A DNA stretch of 64,000 bases from Acrocarpospora pleiomorpha (GTDB taxonomy: Bacteria; Actinomycetota; Actinomycetes; Streptosporangiales; Streptosporangiaceae). The stretch is taken from assembly GCF_009687885.1 (NCBI RefSeq), contig NZ_BLAF01000038.1, forward strand, positions 46,572 through 110,571, given 5' to 3'. The notes below the pieces were generated by a model. It did no database searches and was not told the DNA's origin. It saw only the letters and a program-made list of their open reading frames with translations. Positions 44,008-51,232 of the stretch are shown here, piece after piece. Position 1 is the first letter of the stretch; every line of letters starts with the position of its first letter. A program made the translations under genes and the position numbers.

Positions 44008-44101
44008 CACTCATCAAGCTCATGTCACACCAACCCGATGTCATCCCTAGCGCCCTCCTAGCCGAAACGCTCGGCGGCCTGGCTGCCGCTGGAGGGGGCG
44101 T

Positions 44102-44977
44102 TCAAGAGCTCTTTGGCGGCGTGACCGTGAGGGATGGGACGCTCGCCGCCAGGGTCACCGTGCCGCCGTTGCGGTCGCGGAGCTGTCGCCAGGCGGCGAA
44201 GCCGAGCAGGATGGCCTGCTCCCATTCCGCTGCGGTCCGGATGCCGACCTCCAGCGGAGCCGTCAGGTTCTTGATGGCGTCCAGGAGCGGAAAGTCGAGG
44301 CGGGTGACCTCGTCGAGGTAGTTGTGGTTGGCGGCGTAGGCGAAGACCATGGCCGAGATGCCTTCCTCGATGACGATGGCACGGCCGCCATCCTCGGCTT
44401 CGTCGATCCTCGGGTTCGAGCGGCGTTTGCGGTCCAGGAGCTTGCGGGTCACCGGTGACCAGCCGAGCACGGTGGCGTAGGCCAGATGGAAGACGTCGTG
44501 GAATCGGTAGCCGTCGTCGACTTGGGAGGAGTCGGTCAGCGGGTCGCCCGCCCAGCGGCCGTCGTGGCGGACTCGGACGGTCGGCCGTCCAACCATGTTG
44601 ACGGACGGGACGAACTCGAACCTGCCCACGCGGGGCAGGCGCTCGTGCTCGGGGTAACCGTCGTCGAGGGGCTCGGAGCTGGTGCGCAGCCAGCGGTCCA
44701 TGGTCTTCTCCAGGTTGGCGCGGGCGACGTCCTCCAGGTCCAGGTCGAGTTTGCTGGTGAGGGCGGAGACGTACCACAGGACATCGCCGAGTTCCTCGCG
44801 GATGCGGGCCTTCCAGGTGGTGTGGGCGGCTCCGTCGCGGAGAAGTTTCTTGTATTCGGTGGCGACCGAGCCAGCCTCCCCGAGCATGCCCAGGAGATGC
44901 ACGGCCATGTCGGAAATGTCGGTCCCACGCCGTTGGTCGGTCTGTAGGGCGGCGATCTGGTACTCGCGGAATCTCAT
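44102..44977 (-). CDS. MazG-type NTP pyrophosphohydrolase fused to a conserved C-terminal domain
   Basis: The 291-residue protein has an N-terminal all-alpha NTP pyrophosphatase. Acidic residues lie in LGEAGSVATEYKK (E34, E41) and REELGDVLWYVSAL (E61/E62, D65), the Mg-binding pattern of MazG/iMazG enzymes that hydrolyse (d)NTPs to monophosphates. Residues about 140-270 form a second domain with GDPLTD, GYRFHDVFHLA, LGWSPV, KRRSNPRID and EDGGRA. The same motifs make up the separate gene at 48925. The start ATG has GGAG six bases upstream, right behind a run of 11 C on the coding strand. It is divergent from the ACP/XRE/ImmA/TS operon. It likely trims a dNTP pool for the neighbouring nucleotide enzymes. 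Confidence 0.78.
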   Translation of the reverse strand: MRFREYQIAALQTDQRRGTDISDMAVHLLGMLGEAGSVATEYKKLLRDGAAHTTWKARIREELGDVLWYVSALTSKLDLDLEDVARANLEKTMDRWLRTSSEPLDDGYPEHERLPRVGRFEFVPSVNMVGRPTVRVRHDGRWAGDPLTDSSQVDDGYRFHDVFHLAYATVLGWSPVTRKLLDRKRRSNPRIDEAEDGGRAIVIEEGISAMVFAYAANHNYLDEVTRLDFPLLDAIKNLTAPLEVGIRTAAEWEQAILLGFAAWRQLRDRNGGTVTLAASVPSLTVTPPKSS

Positions 44978-44987
44978 GATCGTCTCC

Positions 44988-44998
44988 GGGGGGGGGGG
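44988..44998. repeat. Homopolymer run of 11 G (C on the MazG coding strand)
   Basis: Eleven consecutive G lie between the MazG-type gene's ribosome binding site and the upstream palindrome. Such runs slip easily, and this one would change the promoter-to-start distance of the MazG gene without altering its protein. Confidence 0.8.
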
Positions 44999-45002
44999 TG
45001 AT

Positions 45003-45023
45003 CTCGTCGGGTTATCCGACGAG
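45003..45023. promoter_or_regulatory. CTCGTCGG-GTTAT-CCGACGAG palindrome in the divergent promoter
   Basis: A perfect eight-base inverted repeat with a five-base spacer lies between the MazG-type gene (start 44977) and the ACP/XRE/ImmA/TS operon (start about 45100). It is well placed as the operator for the XRE protein encoded in that operon. Confidence 0.55.
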
Positions 45024-45099
45024 TCTGGTCTGGTAATCTTACATCGACTGTTCTGTAGTGGGACACTGGTTGTCGGAAATTACGGCAATGGAGAGTTTT

Positions 45100-45387
45100 G
45101 TGGATCAACGAACGATCGAAGATCTGATCATTGAGCTGGTCGCCAGGGATATCCGGACCGACCCGGAGTCACTGCGCGATCGGCTGGAGCAGACGGGGGA
45201 CGAGTTGCCCATCGACTCGCTGCTCGCGGCTGAGGTGGTCGCGCGCCTGGAAGCGCAGTGCGGGGTCAAGCTGCCCACCACGGCCGAAACCGCACGGGCG
45301 CTGCGGTCGGTGCGTGATTTCGCGGCGATCGTCCTCGACCTCATCACGGCGGCCGCGCGTGACCAGCGGGTCAGGGAGGGGGCATGA
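45100..45387 (+). CDS. Stand-alone acyl-carrier-protein-like protein
   Basis: The 95-residue protein has the four-helix ACP pattern. ELPIDSLLAAEVVARLEAQ carries the phosphopantetheine serine (S40 in IDSL) at the start of helix II, followed by CGVKLPTTAETARALRSVRDFAAIV. GTG at 45100 has GGAGAG four bases upstream; an in-frame ATG at 45088 is the alternative. It is the first gene of a coupled operon with an XRE regulator, an ImmA-type protease and a thymidylate-synthase-like protein. No adenylation, ketosynthase or PPTase gene is in the window. It may carry an aminoacyl or acyl group for modifying a nucleobase, but that is conjecture. Confidence 0.72.
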   Translation: MDQRTIEDLIIELVARDIRTDPESLRDRLEQTGDELPIDSLLAAEVVARLEAQCGVKLPTTAETARALRSVRDFAAIVLDLITAAARDQRVREGA

Positions 45388-45746
45388 GCGGGGCCGACGC
45401 GGAAGACGTTGAGCAGGCGCAGTTGGGTGCGCGCCTGCGCGAGGTGCGTGAGTACCTGAATCTCTCCCAGCAGTACGTCGCAGACAAGACGGGCATTCCG
45501 CGGTCAGCGGTCTCCGACATCGAACGAGGCCAGCGCAAGGTGGACAGTCTGGAGTTGAAGAAACTGTCCCGGCTGTACATGCATCCGGTGGGCTACTTCC
45601 TCGGCGAGGAGGACACCGGTGACGACGTTCGCGCTCTCGCACGTGCTGTCACCGACCTCACGGATGGTGATCGTGCCGAGGTGGTGCGTTTTGCGCAATT
45701 TCTCCGCTTCTCGGCGGAAGCGGAACAGCGAAAGCAGCGAAGGTGA
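45384..45746 (+). CDS. XRE-family helix-turn-helix regulator
   Basis: The 120-residue protein has a lambda-repressor-type HTH at about residues 14-70: LREVREYLNLSQQYVADKTGIPRSAVSDIERGQRKVDSLELKKLS. A short helical tail follows (DLTDGDRAEVVRFAQFLRF). The ATG overlaps the ACP-like stop, and its own stop overlaps the GTG of the ImmA-type protease. XRE repressors followed by ImmA metalloproteases form a known switch in mobile elements, in which the protease cuts the repressor under stress. The palindrome at 45003 is its likely site. Confidence 0.85.
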   Translation: MSGADAEDVEQAQLGARLREVREYLNLSQQYVADKTGIPRSAVSDIERGQRKVDSLELKKLSRLYMHPVGYFLGEEDTGDDVRALARAVTDLTDGDRAEVVRFAQFLRFSAEAEQRKQRR

Positions 45747-46633
45747 CGAGCTGGATCGAAGCCAACCAACTGGCCAATCTGGCCGCGGCGCAGGCCCATG
45801 GTGATCTCGATATCGACACCTCCTCGCCCCCCATCGATGTCTATCAGGCAATCGGTGACGCGGGAGTTGTACTGATGTGGCGTCGGCTGCCCAGCCAATT
45901 CGGGGCGTACCTCAACGAGCCGGGATCGAGGCCCGGGATCCTGGTGAACAACGGCCTGCCGCCCGCGGCGCAACGGCATACCGCCGCGCACGAGCTCGGC
46001 CATCATCGGCTCGGGCATGCCAGCCGGGCGGATAGCGAACTCGATCCGCCGGAGTTCGGGCGGAAGGTGTGGGGTCCGGAGGAGAAGGCGGCGGAGGCAT
46101 TTTCGGCGTGGTTTCTCATGCCGCGAAAGGCGGTCGCCGCCGCGCTCGTCATGCTCGGGGTGGAACGACCGCGCACACCTGAGGATGTCTACCGCCTATC
46201 GCTGCTGCTGGGGACGTCCTACCGATCGACCGTCAGGCACCTGCCCAACCTGCGGCTCGCGGACCGGAGCCGCGCACGGGAGTGGGCCGGAGTGCCGCCG
46301 AATCGGATCAAGGCGAAACTGGACCGCGCTTTCGCTCCACCGGCGTCCCGGCTTCCTGAGGTATGGCTGGTCGACAGCGGCTTCGCCGGCCTGCGGCTGC
46401 CGGTCCGTCAGGATGATCGGCTGGTGATCGTCATCCCGGACGGCGTGGAACCGGCCGTCGGCTGTCCCCCCGGACACACGGTTCTGCCGCCTGCGGCCGG
46501 GCATTCGGCGGTTCTACTGGAAGTGCATGGGAGGGAGGGCGGCCGGATCACGGTCGGCTCTCCGATTCGGTGGGCATTCGATATCCAGGTCGACGGATCG
46601 CCGGGCGGCCTGGCTCGTCGGTGGCTCCCTTAA
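45743..46633 (+). CDS. ImmA/IrrE-family metallopeptidase with extra C-terminal domain
   Basis: This 296-residue protein has HELGHH at H83-H88 (HExxH zinc site) and a downstream EKAAEAFSAWFLMP helix giving the third ligand (about E118), as in ImmA/IrrE/HTH-linked proteases. Residues about 205-290 form a beta-rich extra domain (VWLVDSGFAGLRLPV, VLLEVHGREGGRITVG) that I cannot name. GTG overlaps the stop of the XRE gene (GTGA). It probably cleaves the XRE repressor in response to a signal, inducing the operon. Confidence 0.85.
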   Translation: MTSWIEANQLANLAAAQAHGDLDIDTSSPPIDVYQAIGDAGVVLMWRRLPSQFGAYLNEPGSRPGILVNNGLPPAAQRHTAAHELGHHRLGHASRADSELDPPEFGRKVWGPEEKAAEAFSAWFLMPRKAVAAALVMLGVERPRTPEDVYRLSLLLGTSYRSTVRHLPNLRLADRSRAREWAGVPPNRIKAKLDRAFAPPASRLPEVWLVDSGFAGLRLPVRQDDRLVIVIPDGVEPAVGCPPGHTVLPPAAGHSAVLLEVHGREGGRITVGSPIRWAFDIQVDGSPGGLARRWLP

Positions 46634-46658
46634 GCACTAGACCACGGAAGGAGTAGAA

Positions 46659-47441
46659 ATGCTGGCCACTCAAATGATTCACGGTACGACGCTCTCCGAT
46701 GCGTGGCTGAACACGGTGAGAGCAGTCGATGAAGCTCCCGCGCGAACGCTTTACCACCTGGTCACGCGTATCGAGAGGCCGGTTGAGGAGGTAGACGAGA
46801 TCAGGGCAGCGATCGACTGGCTGCTCGGCAACGATGACTACCCTCCGGTCGACACGGTTGCGAACACGATCTTCCCCGCCGCCATCGCCAGCACATCCAG
46901 CGACCACGTCGAGTTGGTCGAGCGGTACACCAGCATGTACCCGACTCTCCGGCGACTCCACCGCAACAACCGCTACGGCACTTACTTCGGGCGCATCGTG
47001 GCGCATCCCACGCCCAAGGGCGACAACAATCAGCTTGCTGAGCTGATCCGGCGGCTGAACACAGAACTCAAGACGCCCGGCCCCAAGTCCGCGCGATACG
47101 AGATGAGCATTTCCTCGCCCGGCGACGCGGAACCGTCGGCCGAGGCGATCCACGTCTACAGCGTCGGCCGGGACAACTCGGCCATGGGATTCCCCTGCCT
47201 GTCCTTCTGCTCGTTCCAGCTCGACCACGACTCCTTGCACCTGGTGGCGCACTACCGTCGGCAGCATCTCATCGAACGGGGATACGGCAACTATCTGGGG
47301 CTTGGGCGGCTCCTCGAGTACGTCTGCGCGGCCACCCGCCTGCGCTTGGGACAACTGACGGTCGTGGCCGGCGTCGCGTCGGTGGAGCCGGCCAGGTACA
47401 AGATCGCGGAACTGGTCAGCCGAGCCGCCCGGACCGATTGA
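46659..47441 (+). CDS. Thymidylate-synthase-fold protein (candidate dUMP/dCMP hydroxymethylase)
   Basis: The 260-residue protein aligns by eye to thymidylate synthase. YGTYFGRI (107-112) matches the YGxxWR region. GFPCLSFCSFQLD holds the nucleophile candidate C180, where TS has PPC. LVAHYRRQHLIERGYGNYLGLGRLLEYV (about 194-222) matches the TS stretch with the phosphate-binding arginine (YxRS) and the following Asn. The usual PPCH histidine is Leu here, and the first Asp after YxRS is lost, so the reaction or substrate may differ from dTMP formation. Phage enzymes of this fold make hydroxymethyl-dUMP or -dCMP for base hypermodification. GAAGGAG precedes the ATG. It is last in the ACP/XRE/ImmA operon, 25 bases after ImmA. 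Confidence 0.65.
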   Translation: MLATQMIHGTTLSDAWLNTVRAVDEAPARTLYHLVTRIERPVEEVDEIRAAIDWLLGNDDYPPVDTVANTIFPAAIASTSSDHVELVERYTSMYPTLRRLHRNNRYGTYFGRIVAHPTPKGDNNQLAELIRRLNTELKTPGPKSARYEMSISSPGDAEPSAEAIHVYSVGRDNSAMGFPCLSFCSFQLDHDSLHLVAHYRRQHLIERGYGNYLGLGRLLEYVCAATRLRLGQLTVVAGVASVEPARYKIAELVSRAARTD

Positions 47442-47452
47442 AAGATCCCGCG

Positions 47453-47686
47453 CTACTTCGCCCTGGCCGTCAGGATCGCCGCGACCCTGGGGTCATCGAT
47501 TATCCGCATGCATTCTCGGGCATAACCGGCCACACCAGCGATGGTCTCCGCCCAAACGGGATCATCGGGTGGAACCCCTTCCCCGGCGTCGACATCCAGA
47601 TCGCGCCTGATTCGAATGCCGAGCCGTTCCAGCGTCGTGGCCAGGGCCATCACGATGTCGTCCACCGACTCATTTGAAGACGTCAC
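47453..47686 (-). CDS. Small acidic protein of unknown function (77 aa)
   Basis: It starts with GTG behind GAGGGA. The protein is acidic and helical (ESVDDIVMALATTLERLGIRIRRDLD, then WAETIAGVAGYARECMRII). It lies 39 bases downstream of the hypermodification-family gene on the same strand and 11 bases from the convergent TS-like gene. No family is recognised. Confidence 0.55.
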   Translation of the reverse strand: MTSSNESVDDIVMALATTLERLGIRIRRDLDVDAGEGVPPDDPVWAETIAGVAGYARECMRIIDDPRVAAILTARAK

Positions 47687-47725
47687 TCTGAATCCCTCGT
47701 GGAAATGGAATTACACCGGCCCATG

Positions 47726-48808
47726 TCATTTCGCCGGAACGGCGTCGCCGTTGATTCCCCATTTGGGCGGAAACCAGGCGGGCACGGGTTCTGATACCGG
47801 CTGGAACAACTGCTTGATACGCGTCCGCCCGCTGATACCCTTGATATCTGGATGCGCGACCCGGGCATACTTGTCGACCTCGCAGAAAAGATTCTGGCAG
47901 TCGATCAGCTGCAACCGTCGCCCACGCAACCCGGCAAAGCGCAGTCCCAGCCGCGAGAAATGTTGCTCCTGGTGATCCGCCATATACCGGATGATGTCGC
48001 CCTCGATGCCCTGGGCGCTACGGCCGAAACATTTACGAATACCATCACGTGCTCCTGGACCGGGCACCACGAACTCCATCTCGTCGTGGTCCAGAACTGT
48101 GGAGTAGTTCAAGTCGATGGTATACTGATAGGCAAGAAAATCGCCTATCGCAGGATAGGATCGCAGCACTTCGAAGACGCCGTGCAACGAGCCTGCGGAA
48201 ACAATCCGGTCGACGCCCCCGCTCGTTATCATCATGTCCATCAAACGTAGATGATTCGCGTGCTTGCGCTTCTCCCCCAACGCGGGCGGGGGTATCACAT
48301 AGGCTGCGGAGTAGAGCCGCTCACCGTTGTCGAATAGCTTGTTCAGAGCTTTGTTGTAGCGTTCGAAGTCAAACTCCCGCCAGTTCGGCTCACCAAACTC
48401 GACCTCAAGGTGCCGCCAGGTCGATATGCGATTGAATACCTTGAATATCAGCGTACGGAAGACGACGTCCACAGGCTTCTGCGAGCCCGCATAGGAGACC
48501 TGGCTGATCAGAAACTGGCTTACTCGATCAGCCGCGCGATAGCAGTTGGTGAAACGATGCCGTAGCAGGATGGGATCGTTGGTCCAGGGCGGCGATGTCC
48601 CGCGTAGCCGGGCTTCGTACAATTCCTGCCTAGCCGCAGCAAACCGCCAATATGTATCGAAAACCGGCGTTGGCGTAAGACGTCGCCCGCTGACAACGAC
48701 CGGGCCAACCGGCTCTACCGCCTTATCCACGGCCTCCGTGAAATCCGGGATCACAAGTTGCTGATCAGGCAAGTTCACGGTAGTTGTCGAGGCCCTTGAC
48801 GTGGGCAT
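47726..48808 (-). CDS. Putative DNA base hypermodification protein (5-hmdU kinase-like helical domain)
   Basis: The 360-residue protein has the motif series I associate with the 5-hydroxymethyl-dU DNA kinase / alpha-glutamyl-putrescinyl-thymine pyrophosphorylase family. These are FDTYWRFAAARQ (about 50-61), RFTNCYRAADRVSQFL (85-100), FRTLIFKVFNRISTW (117-131), EMEFVVPGPGARDGIRKCF (243-261) and LIDCQNLFCEVDKYARVAHP (301-320). Phage members transfer phosphate or pyrophosphate to hydroxymethyl-uracil in DNA so that amines or amino acids can be attached. The ATG at 48808 has GGGAGG five bases upstream; an ATG at 48886 has none. Its GC content (48-53% in sampled 60-base lines) is far below its surroundings, suggesting transfer. 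It is flanked by the 77-aa gene and the MazG-C-like gene on the same strand. Confidence 0.7.
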   Translation of the reverse strand: MPTSRASTTTVNLPDQQLVIPDFTEAVDKAVEPVGPVVVSGRRLTPTPVFDTYWRFAAARQELYEARLRGTSPPWTNDPILLRHRFTNCYRAADRVSQFLISQVSYAGSQKPVDVVFRTLIFKVFNRISTWRHLEVEFGEPNWREFDFERYNKALNKLFDNGERLYSAAYVIPPPALGEKRKHANHLRLMDMMITSGGVDRIVSAGSLHGVFEVLRSYPAIGDFLAYQYTIDLNYSTVLDHDEMEFVVPGPGARDGIRKCFGRSAQGIEGDIIRYMADHQEQHFSRLGLRFAGLRGRRLQLIDCQNLFCEVDKYARVAHPDIKGISGRTRIKQLFQPVSEPVPAWFPPKWGINGDAVPAK

Positions 48809-48924
48809 CCAGGCCTCCCAGTAACAGAGGGTAGTGATCGCTGTCCCAGCAAAGATACAGGTGTGGCTCAGGTGCCGGAGCGACATGAAGGAGTTTCTAT
48901 GATCATTCCTTCAACACCGACGGC

Positions 48925-49521
48925 TCACTGCTGCCGCCGAGAGCTCACTGGTGCGTTCGCGGCGGGCCGCCATTCAAGCGACCGCTGGCGCAGGTCGCCC
49001 AGCAGGATTCCACCGTGGTGCCACCACAGCGAACGCATACAGGAAACGCCGGTGCGGATGGCGTGTGCGATCTCGGCACGGGAGCATCGCCCGACCTCCA
49101 GGCCGTATGTCATGGCCTGCACGAAGCCGATCAGTTCACTGTCCACGGGGCGGCGCTCGAACCAGTCACGGCGCCGGGCTCGGCAGAACACGGCCCAGGC
49201 GATCGCCTCGTCTGCCACGACCGCGCGGCCGCCGTCCTCGATGTGGTCGACCTGCGGGTCACTGCGGCGCTTGAGGTCGGCAAGGCCGCGCAGAACGGGC
49301 GACCAGCCCAGGCACATGGCGTGAGCCAGGTGCAGGGCGTCGTGCCAACGGTAGCCGGTCTCGCTCCACCCGTTGTCGGTGAGAGGATCGCCGACCCGTG
49401 ACCCGTTGACGATCAGGCGGACACCAGGGCCGAATGGCGTGGGGTAGGTAGTGAAGTGGGCTTCGATCTGACGGGGAATCTGCTCGCCGGATGGGAAGTC
49501 ATCGTCGAACAAACCGTTCAT
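48925..49521 (-). CDS. Stand-alone homologue of the MazG-linked C-terminal domain
   Basis: This 198-residue protein repeats, in the same order, the motifs of the second domain of the MazG-type protein at 44102. They are GDPLTDN (44-50), GYRWHDALHLAHAMCLGWSPV (57-76), LKRRSDPQVDHIEDGGRAVVADEAI (83-107) and YGLEVG. The MazG N-terminal domain is absent. Conserved His-Asp-His and Glu-Asp residues suggest a metal site in a helical bundle. The ATG has GGTAG upstream. It heads the minus-strand set that includes the hypermodification-family gene 116 bases downstream. A nucleotide-binding or hydrolysing role is inferred from the fusion partner. Confidence 0.7.
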   Translation of the reverse strand: MNGLFDDDFPSGEQIPRQIEAHFTTYPTPFGPGVRLIVNGSRVGDPLTDNGWSETGYRWHDALHLAHAMCLGWSPVLRGLADLKRRSDPQVDHIEDGGRAVVADEAIAWAVFCRARRRDWFERRPVDSELIGFVQAMTYGLEVGRCSRAEIAHAIRTGVSCMRSLWWHHGGILLGDLRQRSLEWRPAANAPVSSRRQQ

Positions 49522-49602
49522 GGCTACCTCGCTCGAATGTGAACTTGTCGCATTTGAATGAGATCGCCGTAGCCGCCGAGAGGACAGGTTGCTTCCATAA
49601 CG

Positions 49603-49634
49603 TGCAAGATCCTTTGCAGATCCTGCAAGTCCTG
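49603..49634. promoter_or_regulatory. Three phased 10-11-bp direct repeats between divergent genes
   Basis: TGCAAGATCCT (49603), TGCAGATCCT (49615) and TGCAAGTCCTG (49624) follow one another about once per helical turn. They lie 82 bases upstream of the MazG-C-like gene start and about 94 bases before the XRE-TPR regulator start, a likely binding array for that regulator. Confidence 0.5.
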
Positions 49635-49727
49635 TGTTCGGTAACCGTGCTGTCACCGGATCACGCAGATAACGCGAGGGGCCAACCGCCTACCATGAAG
49701 GCCCCGGCATCACTGCCAGGAGCCGAC

Positions 49728-51113
49728 GTGGCAGACACGCGACATTCCCCGGCATTCTCCGCCCGACTGCGGGCCGCCGTCGCCGTCGGCGACTACGCGA
49801 CCGTCATCCGACTCGCCCGCTGCGAACGTGGCCTGACTCAGGACCAACTAGGTGCACAGATCGGTTACTCGGCGGCGACGATCTCCAGGTTCGAGACCGG
49901 TCGGCAAGTCCTGCACGACGTGGAAACCCTGCGCCTCCTCGCCCGAGGTCTGGAGATCCCTGCATCTTGGCTCGGGCTGTCTCCGCTTGCACCGTACGAC
50001 ACAGTCCACGATCGGCGTATGCCTGCCCTACCCGAGGGGATGCCCATTAGGGTTGAGTCCCTTGTGGCAGCGGAGGAGGAAGCCGTGCAGCGACGCCAGT
50101 TTCTCGCCGGGCTCGCCAGCATCACCACGACGACGCTGCTCACGGGAGAACAGTCCGCCGACGCCGCGACGGTGGCGCGTCGTCTGGAATCGCTGCTGAT
50201 GGGCACGGCTGGGTCTGAGGCCGCCCCTGCCGTTAGCGTCGTCGAACTGCGCCGGTCGCTGGTCACAGCGAAGGTGGTCTTCGATGCCAGTCGCTATGAC
50301 GAACTCTCTCTGATTCTTCCTCGAATCGTCACCGCGGCGCACAGCACGGTTGATCGCCTCAGCGGGCAGAACCGCGACCAGGCACTCATCCAACTATCCG
50401 ACGCTTACGCGCTTGCTTCGGAACTCGCGGTCAAGCTCAATCAGGACGGCATGGCCTGGGTCGCGGCTGACCGGGCGCTTGCCGCCGCGAACCGATCGGG
50501 TGACCCCGTCTCTGTCGGCGGAGCCTCCCGTTCGGTGGCGATCGCCATGCGGCGGCAGGGCCGTCACGAGGGTGCGGTCGCGCTGCTCACGCATGCTGCG
50601 CTGGGGCTCGGCGCCGACACCGGCGAACCTGATCCGGAGGTGCTCGCGACGTATGCCGCGCTGCTGTGCACCGCCGCCTACTCCTGCGCGCAGAACGGCC
50701 GGCGTACTCAGGCGATCGAGTTGATCGGCGAAGCCGAGCAGGCCGCCGATCGGCTGCCCGACACCGACCGGCGAGGTCGGCTGCCCACTCCTGCCAACGT
50801 CGGGGTCTACCGCATCGGCATCCATACCGCACTCGGTGAGCCGGGCGTCGCCCTCGACCACGCTCGCAGGGTGAATCATCAACTGCTGCCCACACCCGAA
50901 CGGCAGGCCCGCTACCGTATCGACACCGCCCGTGCCTGGGCGCAGTACGGCCGGCCCAACCAGGCCGTCCAAGCCCTGCTGACCGCTGAACGCACCGCTC
51001 CGCAGGAGATCACCCGGCCTTCGGTGGCGGCAATGATCTCCGGCATGCTTTACGGGCCAGGTCCCACGACCGCGGAGCTGCGTGCCCTGGCCGTGCGCAA
51101 TGGCATCACCTGA
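49728..51113 (+). CDS. XRE HTH regulator with C-terminal TPR-like region
   Basis: The 461-residue protein has an HTH at about residues 25-80 (IRLARCERGLTQDQLGAQIGYSAATISRFETGRQVL). A long helical region with TPR character follows, from about 190 to 440 (ASELAVKLNQDGMAWVAADRALAAANRSG; AVALLTHAALGLG). This form is common in actinomycetes, where the TPR part senses a ligand or protein. GTG at 49728 has CAGGAG five bases upstream; an ATG at 49695 would add 11 residues. It is divergent from the MazG-C-like gene, so it may control the hypermodification set. The link to that pathway is from position only. Confidence 0.78.
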   Translation: MADTRHSPAFSARLRAAVAVGDYATVIRLARCERGLTQDQLGAQIGYSAATISRFETGRQVLHDVETLRLLARGLEIPASWLGLSPLAPYDTVHDRRMPALPEGMPIRVESLVAAEEEAVQRRQFLAGLASITTTTLLTGEQSADAATVARRLESLLMGTAGSEAAPAVSVVELRRSLVTAKVVFDASRYDELSLILPRIVTAAHSTVDRLSGQNRDQALIQLSDAYALASELAVKLNQDGMAWVAADRALAAANRSGDPVSVGGASRSVAIAMRRQGRHEGAVALLTHAALGLGADTGEPDPEVLATYAALLCTAAYSCAQNGRRTQAIELIGEAEQAADRLPDTDRRGRLPTPANVGVYRIGIHTALGEPGVALDHARRVNHQLLPTPERQARYRIDTARAWAQYGRPNQAVQALLTAERTAPQEITRPSVAAMISGMLYGPGPTTAELRALAVRNGIT

Positions 51114-51232
51114 ACCAGACCGCCCGTAGGCCTGTTCCGCTGGACCTCCGCAGGGACGGCGGCGAATGGGCGATCAAAGCGAGAAGTCACCCCGGAGCGG
51201 GACTGGCCACCCGCACGCTATTGTCCGGCCTC

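Noticed and set aside
44102..49521. Reading the XRE/ImmA pair as an integrated phage or ICE
   Set aside because: No integrase, attachment repeats, tRNA junction or structural phage genes are present in the window.
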